A stretch of DNA of 64,000 nucleotides, taken from positions 3,534,001 through 3,598,000 of the forward strand of contig NZ_PRDL01000001.1 in the NCBI RefSeq assembly GCF_015182315.1, in the 5' to 3' direction. The notes under the pieces were generated by a model. That model searched no databases. It worked only from the letters and a program-made list of their open reading frames with translations, and had not been told where the DNA came from. This DNA is from Cellvibrio polysaccharolyticus. GTDB lineage: Bacteria; Pseudomonadota; Gammaproteobacteria; Pseudomonadales; Cellvibrionaceae. The translations under genes were made by a program, and so were the position numbers. Shown here piece by piece: positions 34,301 to 42,727 of the stretch (position 1 is its first letter; the number at the start of each line of letters is the position of its first letter).

Positions 34301-37300
34301 CCGACGGTGACGGCGTACCGGATTACGTAGAAGTTCATGTCGACAATACCGACCCGACCAACAAACGTGACTACAAGGACACCGATGGTGATGGTGCGCC
34401 TGATTACGTAGAAGTTCAGCAAGGTACTGATCCGGAAAGTGGTGACTCTTTCAAAGATACGGATGGTGATGGTGTACCCGACATCGTAGAAATACTGGAT
34501 GGCACCGACCCGACCAGACGCACATCTTTCCGTGATACAGACGGCGACGGCGTGCCCGACTATGTAGAAGCTAAAGACGGCACCGACCCGAATGACGCCG
34601 ATGCATTCAAGGACACTGACGGTGACAAGGTTCCGGATTACGTTGAAATCGTCGATGGCACTGACCCGACCGATCCCAAGTCTTACAAAGACACGGATGG
34701 CGACGGCGTACCTGATTATCAGGAACTGCGTGATAACACCAACCCGCGCAGCCCAACGTCTTACAAAGACAGCGATGGCGACGGCGTACCTGATTACGTA
34801 GAAACGCAAACTGACGGCACCGACCCGAATGATCCGACTTCATTCAAGGATACTGACGGCGACAAGGTTCCGGATTATGTTGAAGTGGTAGACGGTACCG
34901 ACCCGACAAATCCAACGTCTTACAAAGACAGCGATGGCGATGGCATTCCGGATTACGTTGAAATAATCGACGGCACCGATCCCGGCGGCGATGATTCACT
35001 GACCGACACCGACGGTGACGGCGTACCGGATTACATCGAAATTGCCGATGGAACTGATCCAACCGACCCGACCTCGGCAAAAGATAGCGATGGCGACGGT
35101 GTGCCCGATTACCTAGAAGTACGCAACGGTACTGACCCGAACGACCCGACATCTTACAAAGACACCGATGGTGATGGCGTACCGGATTATGTCGAGATTC
35201 ATGTCGACAATAGCGATCCGGAAGACAACCGTGATTACAAAGACACGGACGGCGACGGTGTACCTGACTACGTAGAAGTTCAGCAAAACACTGATCCGGA
35301 AGATGCCGAGTCTTTCAGAGACACGGATGGCGATGGCGTACCTGACCTGATCGAGATACTGGATGCTACTGACCCGACAGATCCGACGTCATACCGTGAT
35401 ACCGACAATGACGGTGTACCTGACTATGTGGAATTACATAACGACGGTACAGACCCCACCGATCCGACCTCTTTCAAAGACACCGATGGTGACGGCGTAC
35501 CTGACTATGTTGAATTGGTAGAAGGTACAAACCCGAACGATCCGAAGTCTTACAAAGACAGCGATGGCGATGGCATCCCGGACTACATTGAAAACCGCGA
35601 TGGCACCGACCCGGGTGGTAACGGTTCGATCACTGACACCGATGGTGATGGTGTGCCGGACTACATTGAAGCTGTCGATGGTACTGACCCTAACGACCCA
35701 ACGTCCTACAAAGACCGGGATGGTGACGGCGTACCTGACTATGTTGAAGTGCGTGAAGGTTCATCACCTACTGATCCGACACGTTACAAAGACAGCGATG
35801 GCGATGGCGTACCTGACTACATCGAAATCCGCGATGGTACTGATCCGTTCAATCCACGCCACTACAAAGATAGTGACGGTGACGGCGTGCCTGACTATGT
35901 AGAAGTTCAGCAAGGTACCGACCCGAACAATCGCACGTCTTTCCGAGATAGCGATGGTGATGGTGTACCGGACTTTGTTGAAAGCATCTTCGACAACACT
36001 GATCCGCAAAACCGTCTGTCGGTAAAAGACAGCGATGGTGATGGCGTGCCCGATTTTGTTGAAGGTCTGGATGGCACAAATCCGCGAAATCGCACCTCCT
36101 TCAAAGACAGCGACGGTGACGGCGTACCGGATTATGTTGAAGTGCAGCACGACAATACTAATCCGAACGATCCGCGCTCCTTCAAAGATACCGATGGCGA
36201 TGGCATTCCGGACTATGTTGAAAAACAACAAGGCACCAACCCGGATGGCACTGATCAGTTCCTGGATAGCGACGGCGATGGCGTACCGGATTATGTAGAA
36301 CGCGCGGAAGGCACAGATCCGTTTAATCGCAATTCCTTCAAGGACAGCGATGGCGACGGCGTACCTGACTACATCGAAACCCATGTTGATAAAACCGATC
36401 CGAACAATGCCAATGACTATGCCGATATGGATGGCGACGGTATTCCGGATTATCGCGATACCGACAATGACAACGACGGTATTTCCGATGAAGACGAAGG
36501 TCGTGCCAGCAATCGTGATACCGACGGCGACGGCATTCCGGATTATCTGGATCTCGACTCCGATAACGACGGTATTCCGGATGTGATCGAAGGCAATCGC
36601 GATTCTGATGGCGACGGTATTCCGGATTACATCGACACCGACAGTGATAACGACGGTATTCCGGATATTCTCGAAGCAGCAATCAGCGTGAAACTGAGCG
36701 GTAAGGACACAGATAAAGACGGCATCGACGATGCTATCGACGTGGACCAGACCGGCGGCCCGGACGCGAATGGCAACGGCATTGATGATCGCTTTGAACC
36801 GCGTGACACCGATGGTGATGGCATCCCGGATTATCGTGACAACGACAGCGACAATGACGGCGTACCGGATCGTCTGGAAGCTGACATGATTCCGCTCAGC
36901 GGCACTGACAGTGATGGCGACGGTATTGACGACTTCCTCGATGTTGATCAGACCCGTGGTCCGGACCGCAATGGCAACGGCATTGATGACCGCTTCGAAC
37001 CGGTTGATACCGATGGCGATGGCTTGCCGGATTATCTGGATCGTGACAGCGACAACGATGGTATTGCTGACGGTGTTGAAGCCGGTGCATCCGGTCGTGA
37101 CAGCGATGGCGACGGTATTGATGACGCCTTCGACGTAGACCAGACCGGCGGTACCGACGCCAACGGTGACGGCATTGACGATGCTGCCAGACTGCGCGAC
37201 AGCGACGGTGATGGCATCCCCGATATGCGCGACCTCGACAGCGACAACGACGGCATCTTTGATGTGATCGAAGCCGGCTTGCCCGATGCCAACAACGATG

Positions 37301-38862
37301 GCATGGCGGACGGCGGCATCATTATCGATAACCCGCGCGATACCGATGGCGATGGCATTCCTGACTATCGCGATACCGACAGCAACAACGACGGTATTCC
37401 GGATATTGTTGACGCCGGTTACGCCGACCTCGACAAAGATGGTGACGGACGCATTGATGACATCACCGATAAAGACGGCGATGGTATTCCGGATGTTGTA
37501 GACAATGATGTTAATGGGTTCGGCGGCAGCCTCGACAGCGATCGCGATGGCATCCCCGATGCGATTGATCAGGACGATGACAACGACGGTATTCCGGACT
37601 GGATTGAAAATGGTTTCAGCTCACCATTTGAAACCGGCCCGGATCGCGACACCGATGGTGACGGCATCCCGGATCGTCTGGACCTGGACAGCGATAACGA
37701 CGGCATTCCGGACATTATCGAAAGCGGCATTCGCTTCCTGCTGGACGCTGACGGTGATGGCCGTATCGACAACTTCGTTGACAACGATCGCAACGGTTTG
37801 CACGACGCCATTGATTTACTGCTGGCGATTCTCGACACCGATGGCGATGGCATTCCTGACTTCCAGGACCTCGACAGCGATGGCGACGGTATCTGGGATC
37901 TGATTGAAGCCGGCTTGCCAGCTTCACTGGATGCCAACAACGATGGTCGTATTGATGTGTTTGTTGATATTGACCGCGACGGCATTGCCGACAGCGTTGA
38001 CGGCCATGTGGTTGGTGGTACTAACGGCAAACCACCGGTACTGCTCGACAGCGATGGCGATGGCATTCCGGATTATCTGGACACCGACAGTGACAACGAC
38101 GGTTTCCCGGACTCCATGGAGCGCGGTGATTACAACAACGATGGCATTCCGGATTATTTGCAAAAAGATTCCGGTGAACTGAAAACTGCAGTGAAAGGAT
38201 CCGGCTCCATGCAAATCGGATGGTTGGCTCTGCTGGCGCTTGCCGCGCTGGCCAGACGCCGTCAACTCAAAGCACGGTCTTTAAAAACCGTAATGGCAGT
38301 GAGCGCGCTTGGCGCGCTCACTGCCGCACCGCTGGCACAAGCTGACAATTGCGATTTTGATTTGTCACGCTGCTGGTACGCCGGTGCTGGTGTGGCTATG
38401 TCCAAACTCAGCCCCGAAGGTGAAGTTAATGGCTGGTACAACGACGATGACAGCAGCAGCGGTTATTTCATTCACGTAGGCCAGCAGCTTTCTGCGCGCT
38501 GGTTCTGGGAGCTGAAATACACCGATGCCGGTGAAGCGGGATTGACCAACTACAACCCGGCCATGACCGCAGCCCTGCCGGACGCCGCCATTGAGTACAC
38601 CGTACCCTCATTGATGGTCGGCTTCACTTTCTGGCAGAAAAATGCGTTCAGCACTTACGCCAAAGCCGGTGCTTCGTTTATTAAAACGGATGCAACGGAC
38701 AAGCGTATTGGTCAGGCTCGTCAAACCTCAACGCAACTTGCTATCGGTATTGGTGCGCGTTATCAGTTTGCTGAAAAATGGCATGCGGACCTGACGCTCG
38801 ACAGTTACGACAGCGATGCCCGCGTGTTAATGCTGGGGGTATCCCGCCGTTTTAACTGGTAA
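31318..38862 (+). CDS. Giant Ca-binding repeat surface protein with GlyGly-CTERM-like tail fused to an outer-membrane beta-barrel
   Basis: A 2514-residue protein from ATG 31318. Signal peptide (cleavage near AQASA), then beta-sandwich domains including a cadherin/CSPG-like block (VEGDAIALSNENISYADPED) and a He_PIG-like Ig domain. Residues ~730-1702 are 37 tandem repeats of 26-27 residues (D-T/S-DGDGVPDYVE...GTDPxDPxS), thrombospondin type 3-like Ca sites. A second DGDGIPDYxDxDSDNDGIPD series runs to ~2283. GSGS, a hydrophobic helix and ARRRQLK (residues 2294-2320) form a GlyGly-CTERM-like sorting tail. The frame then continues into LKTVMAVSALGALTAAPLAQA, a signal-like segment, and a ~170-residue barrel ending in FNW. 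This looks like an in-frame fusion of two surface-protein genes. Confidence 0.85.
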   Translation: MKADFIRKYRAVLTAGLVLVATLASAQASAVHFRGGSITWQTKDIDGNGGQNDVVLTVNTAWSRSHDNISFQTSPNLAFSKVGNDELVFVNGTNLNDADYTLKTTIFHALNLDPNTAYSVVFGGGNRISTLRNNANGSWRIQTRIYLNDNNLAPKIDMPIVMDVPQFQLNGTTRLTDWNYQLSSTDPNADKLRYRLANTDELGGNASYTNPVGLAINPNTGVITWVGSGNMTAGLYSAGLVAEDVDENGQMKSKTHVDLIFNLVPKAQITFNNSGSIPETRNVIVEKGESFSFAITGTAIDTQSLGTIQSSLAEVTPNNYTFTPGPMGSGLDPGAYPITFEVRDNTTTRSNNYLGLTFIVPDPNAPRVRNLEADRVVYNGAQPIRVDQNLNATVTDANTTDFQGGMLKLNVTFTDGQLEMLSVDAVGNGTGEINRVGDTIYYEGNAFGTVHPTLNGLGRALQINFTGPTDIAALQALVRTLTYRDTFALRSEGDRALSLYVRDPDGLSTFNDFYVYVEPHPDRGDYSGVPLEAANTITLVEGDAIALSNENISYADPEDDPITFTVSNVTHGRFALVSAPNVAITTFTQNDINLGRIAFVHDGSKNAPAYDLVASDGTNNTSPSAGDVNFTAISNQTPVFTNSPAATIVEGATYTYTPTITDGDPQDTHSFSITNRPVWATFDPATGTLSGTPTRAHVGTASNITIRVLDSGGRAANQGPFSITVTAAPDTDGDGVPDHVEASEGTDPNDPEDFPDTDGDGVPDYVENYIDFTDPNDPDDVKDSDGDGVPDYVEAAEGTDPNDPTSYPDTDGDGVPDYVEVYVDGTDPDDKDSVLDTDGDGVPDYVETEIDNTDPNDKDSVKDSDGDGVPDYVEDQQGTDPADPTSAKDTDGDGVPDHIEILNGTDPEDVDDFLDTDGDGVPDYVEVNVYSTDPNDKDSVTDSDGDGVPDYVENKDGTDPNEPTSFKDSDGDGVPDHVELLDGTDPNDPTSYKDTDGDGVPDYVEVHVDNTDPTNKRDYKDTDGDGAPDYVEVQQGTDPESGDSFKDTDGDGVPDIVEILDGTDPTRRTSFRDTDGDGVPDYVEAKDGTDPNDADAFKDTDGDKVPDYVEIVDGTDPTDPKSYKDTDGDGVPDYQELRDNTNPRSPTSYKDSDGDGVPDYVETQTDGTDPNDPTSFKDTDGDKVPDYVEVVDGTDPTNPTSYKDSDGDGIPDYVEIIDGTDPGGDDSLTDTDGDGVPDYIEIADGTDPTDPTSAKDSDGDGVPDYLEVRNGTDPNDPTSYKDTDGDGVPDYVEIHVDNSDPEDNRDYKDTDGDGVPDYVEVQQNTDPEDAESFRDTDGDGVPDLIEILDATDPTDPTSYRDTDNDGVPDYVELHNDGTDPTDPTSFKDTDGDGVPDYVELVEGTNPNDPKSYKDSDGDGIPDYIENRDGTDPGGNGSITDTDGDGVPDYIEAVDGTDPNDPTSYKDRDGDGVPDYVEVREGSSPTDPTRYKDSDGDGVPDYIEIRDGTDPFNPRHYKDSDGDGVPDYVEVQQGTDPNNRTSFRDSDGDGVPDFVESIFDNTDPQNRLSVKDSDGDGVPDFVEGLDGTNPRNRTSFKDSDGDGVPDYVEVQHDNTNPNDPRSFKDTDGDGIPDYVEKQQGTNPDGTDQFLDSDGDGVPDYVERAEGTDPFNRNSFKDSDGDGVPDYIETHVDKTDPNNANDYADMDGDGIPDYRDTDNDNDGISDEDEGRASNRDTDGDGIPDYLDLDSDNDGIPDVIEGNRDSDGDGIPDYIDTDSDNDGIPDILEAAISVKLSGKDTDKDGIDDAIDVDQTGGPDANGNGIDDRFEPRDTDGDGIPDYRDNDSDNDGVPDRLEADMIPLSGTDSDGDGIDDFLDVDQTRGPDRNGNGIDDRFEPVDTDGDGLPDYLDRDSDNDGIADGVEAGASGRDSDGDGIDDAFDVDQTGGTDANGDGIDDAARLRDSDGDGIPDMRDLDSDNDGIFDVIEAGLPDANNDGMADGGIIIDNPRDTDGDGIPDYRDTDSNNDGIPDIVDAGYADLDKDGDGRIDDITDKDGDGIPDVVDNDVNGFGGSLDSDRDGIPDAIDQDDDNDGIPDWIENGFSSPFETGPDRDTDGDGIPDRLDLDSDNDGIPDIIESGIRFLLDADGDGRIDNFVDNDRNGLHDAIDLLLAILDTDGDGIPDFQDLDSDGDGIWDLIEAGLPASLDANNDGRIDVFVDIDRDGIADSVDGHVVGGTNGKPPVLLDSDGDGIPDYLDTDSDNDGFPDSMERGDYNNDGIPDYLQKDSGELKTAVKGSGSMQIGWLALLALAALARRRQLKARSLKTVMAVSALGALTAAPLAQADNCDFDLSRCWYAGAGVAMSKLSPEGEVNGWYNDDDSSSGYFIHVGQQLSARWFWELKYTDAGEAGLTNYNPAMTAALPDAAIEYTVPSLMVGFTFWQKNAFSTYAKAGASFIKTDATDKRIGQARQTSTQLAIGIGARYQFAEKWHADLTLDSYDSDARVLMLGVSRRFNW
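33505..36423 (+). repeat. 37 tandem ~79-bp coding repeats
   Basis: Nearly uninterrupted 78- or 81-bp units, each encoding D(T/S)DGDGVPDYVE plus a variable GTDPNDPTS-like linker. The units alternate in small higher-order groups (for example xxVHVDNTDP units recur after similar neighbours), which indicates past block duplications. Copy number should be unstable by recombination. Confidence 0.95.
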
Positions 38863-38896
38863 TGGCTGTTTAATAGCACGTCATTTGCAAACAAAA

Positions 38897-38923
38897 GGCT
38901 CCGCATAACGCGGGGCCTTTTTT
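38897..38923 (+). terminator. Intrinsic terminator after the giant surface protein gene
   Basis: The stem GGCTCCGC/GCGGGGCC (one G-T pair) with an ATAA loop is followed by six T, 35 bp after the stop codon. The remaining sequence to 39169 shows no gene. Confidence 0.85.
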
Positions 38924-39169
38924 ATTTCTGATCACCTGCACGCACCCACCTCCCCCACCCGCAAAATAACCTTATGTGCTGAATACTCAGTCCGCATACT
39001 GACACCGAAAATCCGGCAACGTTGATAAGAAAAACATGCAGAAGGCAAGTAATGTTTGGAACGAAGACAAGCAATCAACGCTAAAGCTGAGGATGTAATA
39101 CCGGAAGATTTTTTAGAGGAATAGCAGAGAGGTATTTATTGCAGTTAAAAACAACATCCTTGTAAAGCA

Positions 39170-39187
39170 GGGAGGCAATTGCCTCCC
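39170..39187. terminator. Palindrome behind the porin gene
   Basis: GGGAGGCAATTGCCTCCC is an 18-bp perfect palindrome 15 bp past the stop of the minus-strand porin gene. On that strand CTGCTTTAC follows, a poor U-tract, so it is a weak terminator or 3'-end stabilising hairpin. Confidence 0.5.
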
Positions 39188-39201
39188 AACTCGCGGAAAA
39201 C

Positions 39202-39846
39202 TTATTTGAAGTCGATTGGCAGAGACAAGCTTACGATAAACTTGGCTTCGTCCGGATAAGCGCCACTGGCATCGTCAACCACTTTACCAACGGTGAAGCT
39301 CAGGTTGTCGTTGTACTTGTAGGTCAGGTCGATGTGCGACAGATCATCTTCGTGCTGACCGTAAAGCACGGCAAATTTCTCAAAATCCAGCGCCAGGGTG
39401 AAGTAGTTGTAACCGCTGCTGCCCGCTACGTTATCGTAGTAAGTTGCCGCAAAAGGACCGTAACCCAGACCCAGAACCACTTCCGTCAAATCACCTGGAG
39501 ACAAAGGCTCGCCATCTTTCGGGTCAGCGTAGTTGTAGCTTACAACGCTCAGGCTGTAGTTAAAGTCACCAACCTCACCACCGTAACCGGCATACAGGTC
39601 ATACTCGGTACCCATGGCTTCGTCACCGGAAGAAGTCCATGCGCCCACAAAGAAACCGCTCACGCTGTAGTTGATGTCAGCAGACAATGCTGCACCGCCA
39701 CCCAGATCCAGACCACGCCAGTAGTACATGTTAGCAACACCTACCGACGCCGAAACTTCTGCCTGTACAGCCGGAACCATTGCCATGGATGCAAAAGCCG
39801 CAGCGGCTACAGTACTGGCCAGTAATTTCTTTTGTATCTTCTTCAT
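39202..39846 (-). CDS. TorF-family putative porin
   Basis: A 214-residue outer-membrane protein. The signal peptide ends at VPAVQA (residue ~29). The mature protein begins EVSASVGVANMYYWRGLDLG, the hallmark opening of the TorF/Gcw_chp family, and continues as alternating beta-strand pattern with many Tyr and Gly. GAAAGAACTC lies before the ATG. The family is predicted to form small barrels; no substrate is established. It is a single-gene unit. Confidence 0.88.
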   Translation of the reverse strand: MKKIQKKLLASTVAAAAFASMAMVPAVQAEVSASVGVANMYYWRGLDLGGGAALSADINYSVSGFFVGAWTSSGDEAMGTEYDLYAGYGGEVGDFNYSLSVVSYNYADPKDGEPLSPGDLTEVVLGLGYGPFAATYYDNVAGSSGYNYFTLALDFEKFAVLYGQHEDDLSHIDLTYKYNDNLSFTVGKVVDDASGAYPDEAKFIVSLSLPIDFK

Positions 39847-40096
39847 GAGTTCTTTCTCCAGGATTGATCTATTTGTGTTTTCAACAGCTCTCGGTTTTTA
39901 CGAGCAAGCCTGAATGGATAATTGCAGTTAACAAGCCAACTTTAATTTTCCCAACAGAATCATGGAGATAGCATTTAATTTATAAAAAAGACCAGCGCCG
40001 ATGATTTTGGCGAAGCGCTTTGCTGGTGCACCTTTTATCGCCAAACAAAACACCGGCGCACAATAACAGTGCAATGTTTTGTCGCATTTCACTGCG

Positions 40097-41041
40097 CTAT
40101 TTGTAACGATCAATCGTGGCTCTTATTTCATCCGAAACCGTGCTATTCACAGCACCTTGTTTGATGTAAAACTCAAACCACCGGCCAAAATTCCAGGGCG
40201 TCAGTAACAGCAGCCCAGCCAGCATAAATACCGCACCACCCAACACATACCAGGTTAAAGGTTCATGCTCCAACCAGTAACCCAGTAGCAAGGCAACCAC
40301 CGGCGTGATCATGGTGATCAATGACACGCTGCCCGCTGATAACGTTGCCAATAGATAGAAATACAACATGAGCGCCACCAGCGAACCACCCAGCGCCAGA
40401 TAAATCGTCGCGCTCCAGGCTCTGGTAGAAACGGTGGCTGGCCATTCAAAACCGCTGAACAAAACACACAACCAGATCGCTGGCACCGCCAGTAATAAAG
40501 CACCAGTAGACAGCACCAGCGGCGGAAAACGAACCGGTGAATGCGTCAGCGCTACACCACTGAAAGACACCAGCAAGGCAGATAACAGAACCGCCAGCGG
40601 CGCCCACACAGGCACATCACCGAATTGCAAAACCGGCCAGAAAATCAGTAGCAACCCGGAAAAAGCCAACAGCAACGCAACTATTTTTTTGCCCGATAAA
40701 CCACGCCCCTTCCACACCCATTCAACCAACGCCGTAAAAAAAGGCGATACGGCATACAGAAGCGCAATCCAGCCGGAGGGCAACCAGACTGCAGCGCTGT
40801 ATAAAAGCGGCATTGCCGGAAACAAACTTAGCGCTGCCCAGGCAAAATATTTCCAGGCATTTTTTTTGAAAAGCACGTCACGATAAATCACCAGCACCAG
40901 AGGCACGGCAATAAGTGCGGCTAACGACAAACGCAAGGCAACCGCCAGCGGCGCAGCAAAAAATTCACTACTCCACTTCACCGCCAGCGGCGTCGAAGAC
41001 CACAATAAAATCAGTAATACATACGCGAGCAATAACGGCAT
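40097..41041 (-). CDS. EamA/DMT-family exporter
   Basis: A 314-residue inner-membrane protein with ten hydrophobic helices in two EamA halves (WSSTPLAVKWSSEFFAAPLAVALR in the first; APLAVLLSALLVSFSGVAL opening the second; WLEHEPLTWYVLGGAVFMLAG near the end). Drug/metabolite transporters export amino acids or metabolites; the substrate is unknown. GGGAGG precedes the ATG. A short ORF and a strong terminator lie immediately upstream on the same strand, which could form an attenuator. Confidence 0.88.
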   Translation of the reverse strand: MPLLLAYVLLILLWSSTPLAVKWSSEFFAAPLAVALRLSLAALIAVPLVLVIYRDVLFKKNAWKYFAWAALSLFPAMPLLYSAAVWLPSGWIALLYAVSPFFTALVEWVWKGRGLSGKKIVALLLAFSGLLLIFWPVLQFGDVPVWAPLAVLLSALLVSFSGVALTHSPVRFPPLVLSTGALLLAVPAIWLCVLFSGFEWPATVSTRAWSATIYLALGGSLVALMLYFYLLATLSAGSVSLITMITPVVALLLGYWLEHEPLTWYVLGGAVFMLAGLLLLTPWNFGRWFEFYIKQGAVNSTVSDEIRATIDRYK

Positions 41042-41095
41042 GACAGCCTCCCTGAAAATGTCATGTCAGCGCCGTCAAACCCGAAGCCCAAAAAC

Positions 41096-41133
41096 AAAAA
41101 AGGCCGCAGGTTTGAAACACTGCGGCCTTTTTT
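41096..41133. terminator. Strong bidirectional terminator upstream of the EamA gene
   Basis: The 8-bp stem GGCCGCAG/CTGCGGCC is flanked by six A and six T, so it can work in both directions. It lies 55 bp upstream of the EamA start, between two divergent genes, where no recognised gene needs a terminator. Confidence 0.85.
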
Positions 41134-41147
41134 GAAAGAAAAATTAA

Positions 41148-41240
41148 TCAATCATAAAAATCCGCACACGCAATAACGCGCTTGGCTGCCCAGGAGCGGC
41201 GGCCAATCGGTTGATGCATAGTGCAGACAATATTCAACAT
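41148..41240 (-). CDS. 30-residue small ORF before the terminator (possible leader peptide)
   Basis: A 30-codon frame on the same strand as the EamA gene, starting MLNIVCTMHQ and ending ACADFYD, 14 bp before the terminator. It is basic in the middle (GRRSWAAKRV). Neither in-frame ATG has a clear Shine-Dalgarno. A weak promoter (TTGTAG, 17 bp, TAGAGT on the minus strand) can be drawn upstream. It could be a leader peptide or a small protein gene; support is limited to layout. Confidence 0.35.
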   Translation of the reverse strand: MLNIVCTMHQPIGRRSWAAKRVIACADFYD

Positions 41241-41490
41241 AACGAATTAATCTATGGAAATAACTGAATGATCGACTCTATCCACTTTTTTATTTTTCTA
41301 CAAGATTTTTTTGAAAAGAGAAAAACTATTTTGAAATAACAAACCGCCCGGAAACCTCACATTTATCCCACACGATGTTGTTGCTCGCACAAGCGTCCCA
41401 ACATAGCAGCACCAACGCCCCTTTCTATCACTGGAGAATTCCCCCCTGTTGCAGTAGAGTGTTCTGCCCTTTATTCAGAAATACAGGCGT
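41241..41490. other. A+T-rich intergenic sequence before cca
   Basis: Contains A/T runs (41280-41340) that could hold promoters in either direction. No ORF, tRNA or riboswitch was recognised. Confidence 0.35.
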
Positions 41491-42717
41491 ATGAAGATCT
41501 TTCTTGTAGGCGGTGCGGTGCGTGACAAACTGCTCGGCTACCCGTCTACCGAAAATGACTGGGTGGTCACCGGCAGCTCGCCCGATGCCATGCAGGCCCT
41601 GGGTTACACGCCCGTGGGCAAAGACTTTCCGGTGTTCCTCCACCCCCACACCAAAGAAGAATATGCACTCGCTCGCACCGAGCGCAAAAGCGGCCACGGT
41701 TATGGCGGCTTTACCTTTTACTGTGGCGAAAATGTCACCCTGGAAGAAGATTTACGCCGTCGCGATTTGACCATCAACGCGATTGCCGAAACGCCCGAAG
41801 GCGAGCTGGTTGACCCCTACGGCGGCCAGCAGGATTTGCAAAACCGCCTGCTTCGCCATGTTGATCCTGCCTTTGCAGAAGACCCCTTGCGCATTTTGCG
41901 GGTCGCCCGCTTTGCCGCCCGCTACCACCATCTCGGCTTCACCGTTGCCCCGGAAACGCTGCAACTGATGCAACACATGGTTGATATCGGCGAAGTCGAT
42001 CACCTGGTGAAAGAGCGCGTCTGGAAAGAAACCGAACGGGCGCTGGGGGAACAGTCCCCCTGGATTTATATCGACCTGCTGCGTCAGTGCGGCGCCCTGA
42101 AGGTATTGATGCCCGAAGTCGATGCACTCTTCGGCGTACCGCAAACGGCCACGCATCACCCGGAAATTGACACCGGCATTCACACCCTGCTCAGCCTGCA
42201 ACAAGCCAGCCTGCTCAGTGAACAAACGCTGATACGCTTTGCGGTGCTTTGCCATGATCTCGGTAAAGGCACCACACCGGAAGCAGAATGGCCGCGCCAT
42301 ATTGCCCATGAAACCCGCAGCCTACCCTTGGTAAAACGGCTGGCAGACCGGCTGGCAGCACCGCGCGAATACCGTGAGCTGGCATTGCTGGTAGCCGAGT
42401 TTCACACCCACGCTCACCGCGCACTGGAGTTAAAACCGGCCACCGTTTTAAAAGTTCTCAAAAAACTGGATGCCTTTCGCAGACCCGGCCGCTGGGAAGC
42501 CTTTATTCTGTGCTGCGAGGCAGACGCACGCGGCCGCACCGGGTTTGAACAGCGGGACTACCCGCAGGCCGACTACCTGCGCGCGGCGCTGACACACTGC
42601 CAGCAAATTGATGCCAAAGCGATTGCCGCCGCCGGTTACACCGGCGCAGCCTTTGGCGAAGAAATTGATAAGCAACGCCTGCAACAACTCACGGCGTTGA
42701 AAGAAAAAAATCATTGA
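41491..42717 (+). CDS. cca: Multifunctional CCA tRNA nucleotidyltransferase
   Basis: A 408-residue enzyme that adds or repairs the tRNA 3' CCA. The N-terminal polymerase-beta fold has GGAVRD (residues 7-12), EYALARTERK and RRDLTINAIA. The neck/body includes DPLRILRVARFAARY. The C-terminal HD domain (CHDLGKG ... HIAHE) marks the bacterial two-domain type with phosphohydrolase activity. It opens a plus-strand series of housekeeping genes. Confidence 0.97.
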   Translation: MKIFLVGGAVRDKLLGYPSTENDWVVTGSSPDAMQALGYTPVGKDFPVFLHPHTKEEYALARTERKSGHGYGGFTFYCGENVTLEEDLRRRDLTINAIAETPEGELVDPYGGQQDLQNRLLRHVDPAFAEDPLRILRVARFAARYHHLGFTVAPETLQLMQHMVDIGEVDHLVKERVWKETERALGEQSPWIYIDLLRQCGALKVLMPEVDALFGVPQTATHHPEIDTGIHTLLSLQQASLLSEQTLIRFAVLCHDLGKGTTPEAEWPRHIAHETRSLPLVKRLADRLAAPREYRELALLVAEFHTHAHRALELKPATVLKVLKKLDAFRRPGRWEAFILCCEADARGRTGFEQRDYPQADYLRAALTHCQQIDAKAIAAAGYTGAAFGEEIDKQRLQQLTALKEKNH

Positions 42718-42727
42718 GTTGCCCTGC

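Noticed and set aside
34255..36384. Long antisense open frames opposite the repeat region
   Set aside because: They are mirror products of the low-complexity coding repeats; no ribosome sites, and the sense protein explains the codon pattern.
33505..38160. Long regular repeats, considered as CRISPR array or non-coding satellite
   Set aside because: Period and sequence are in frame, repeat units are contiguous without unique spacers, and the encoded DGDG Ca motifs are conserved. It is a coding repeat.
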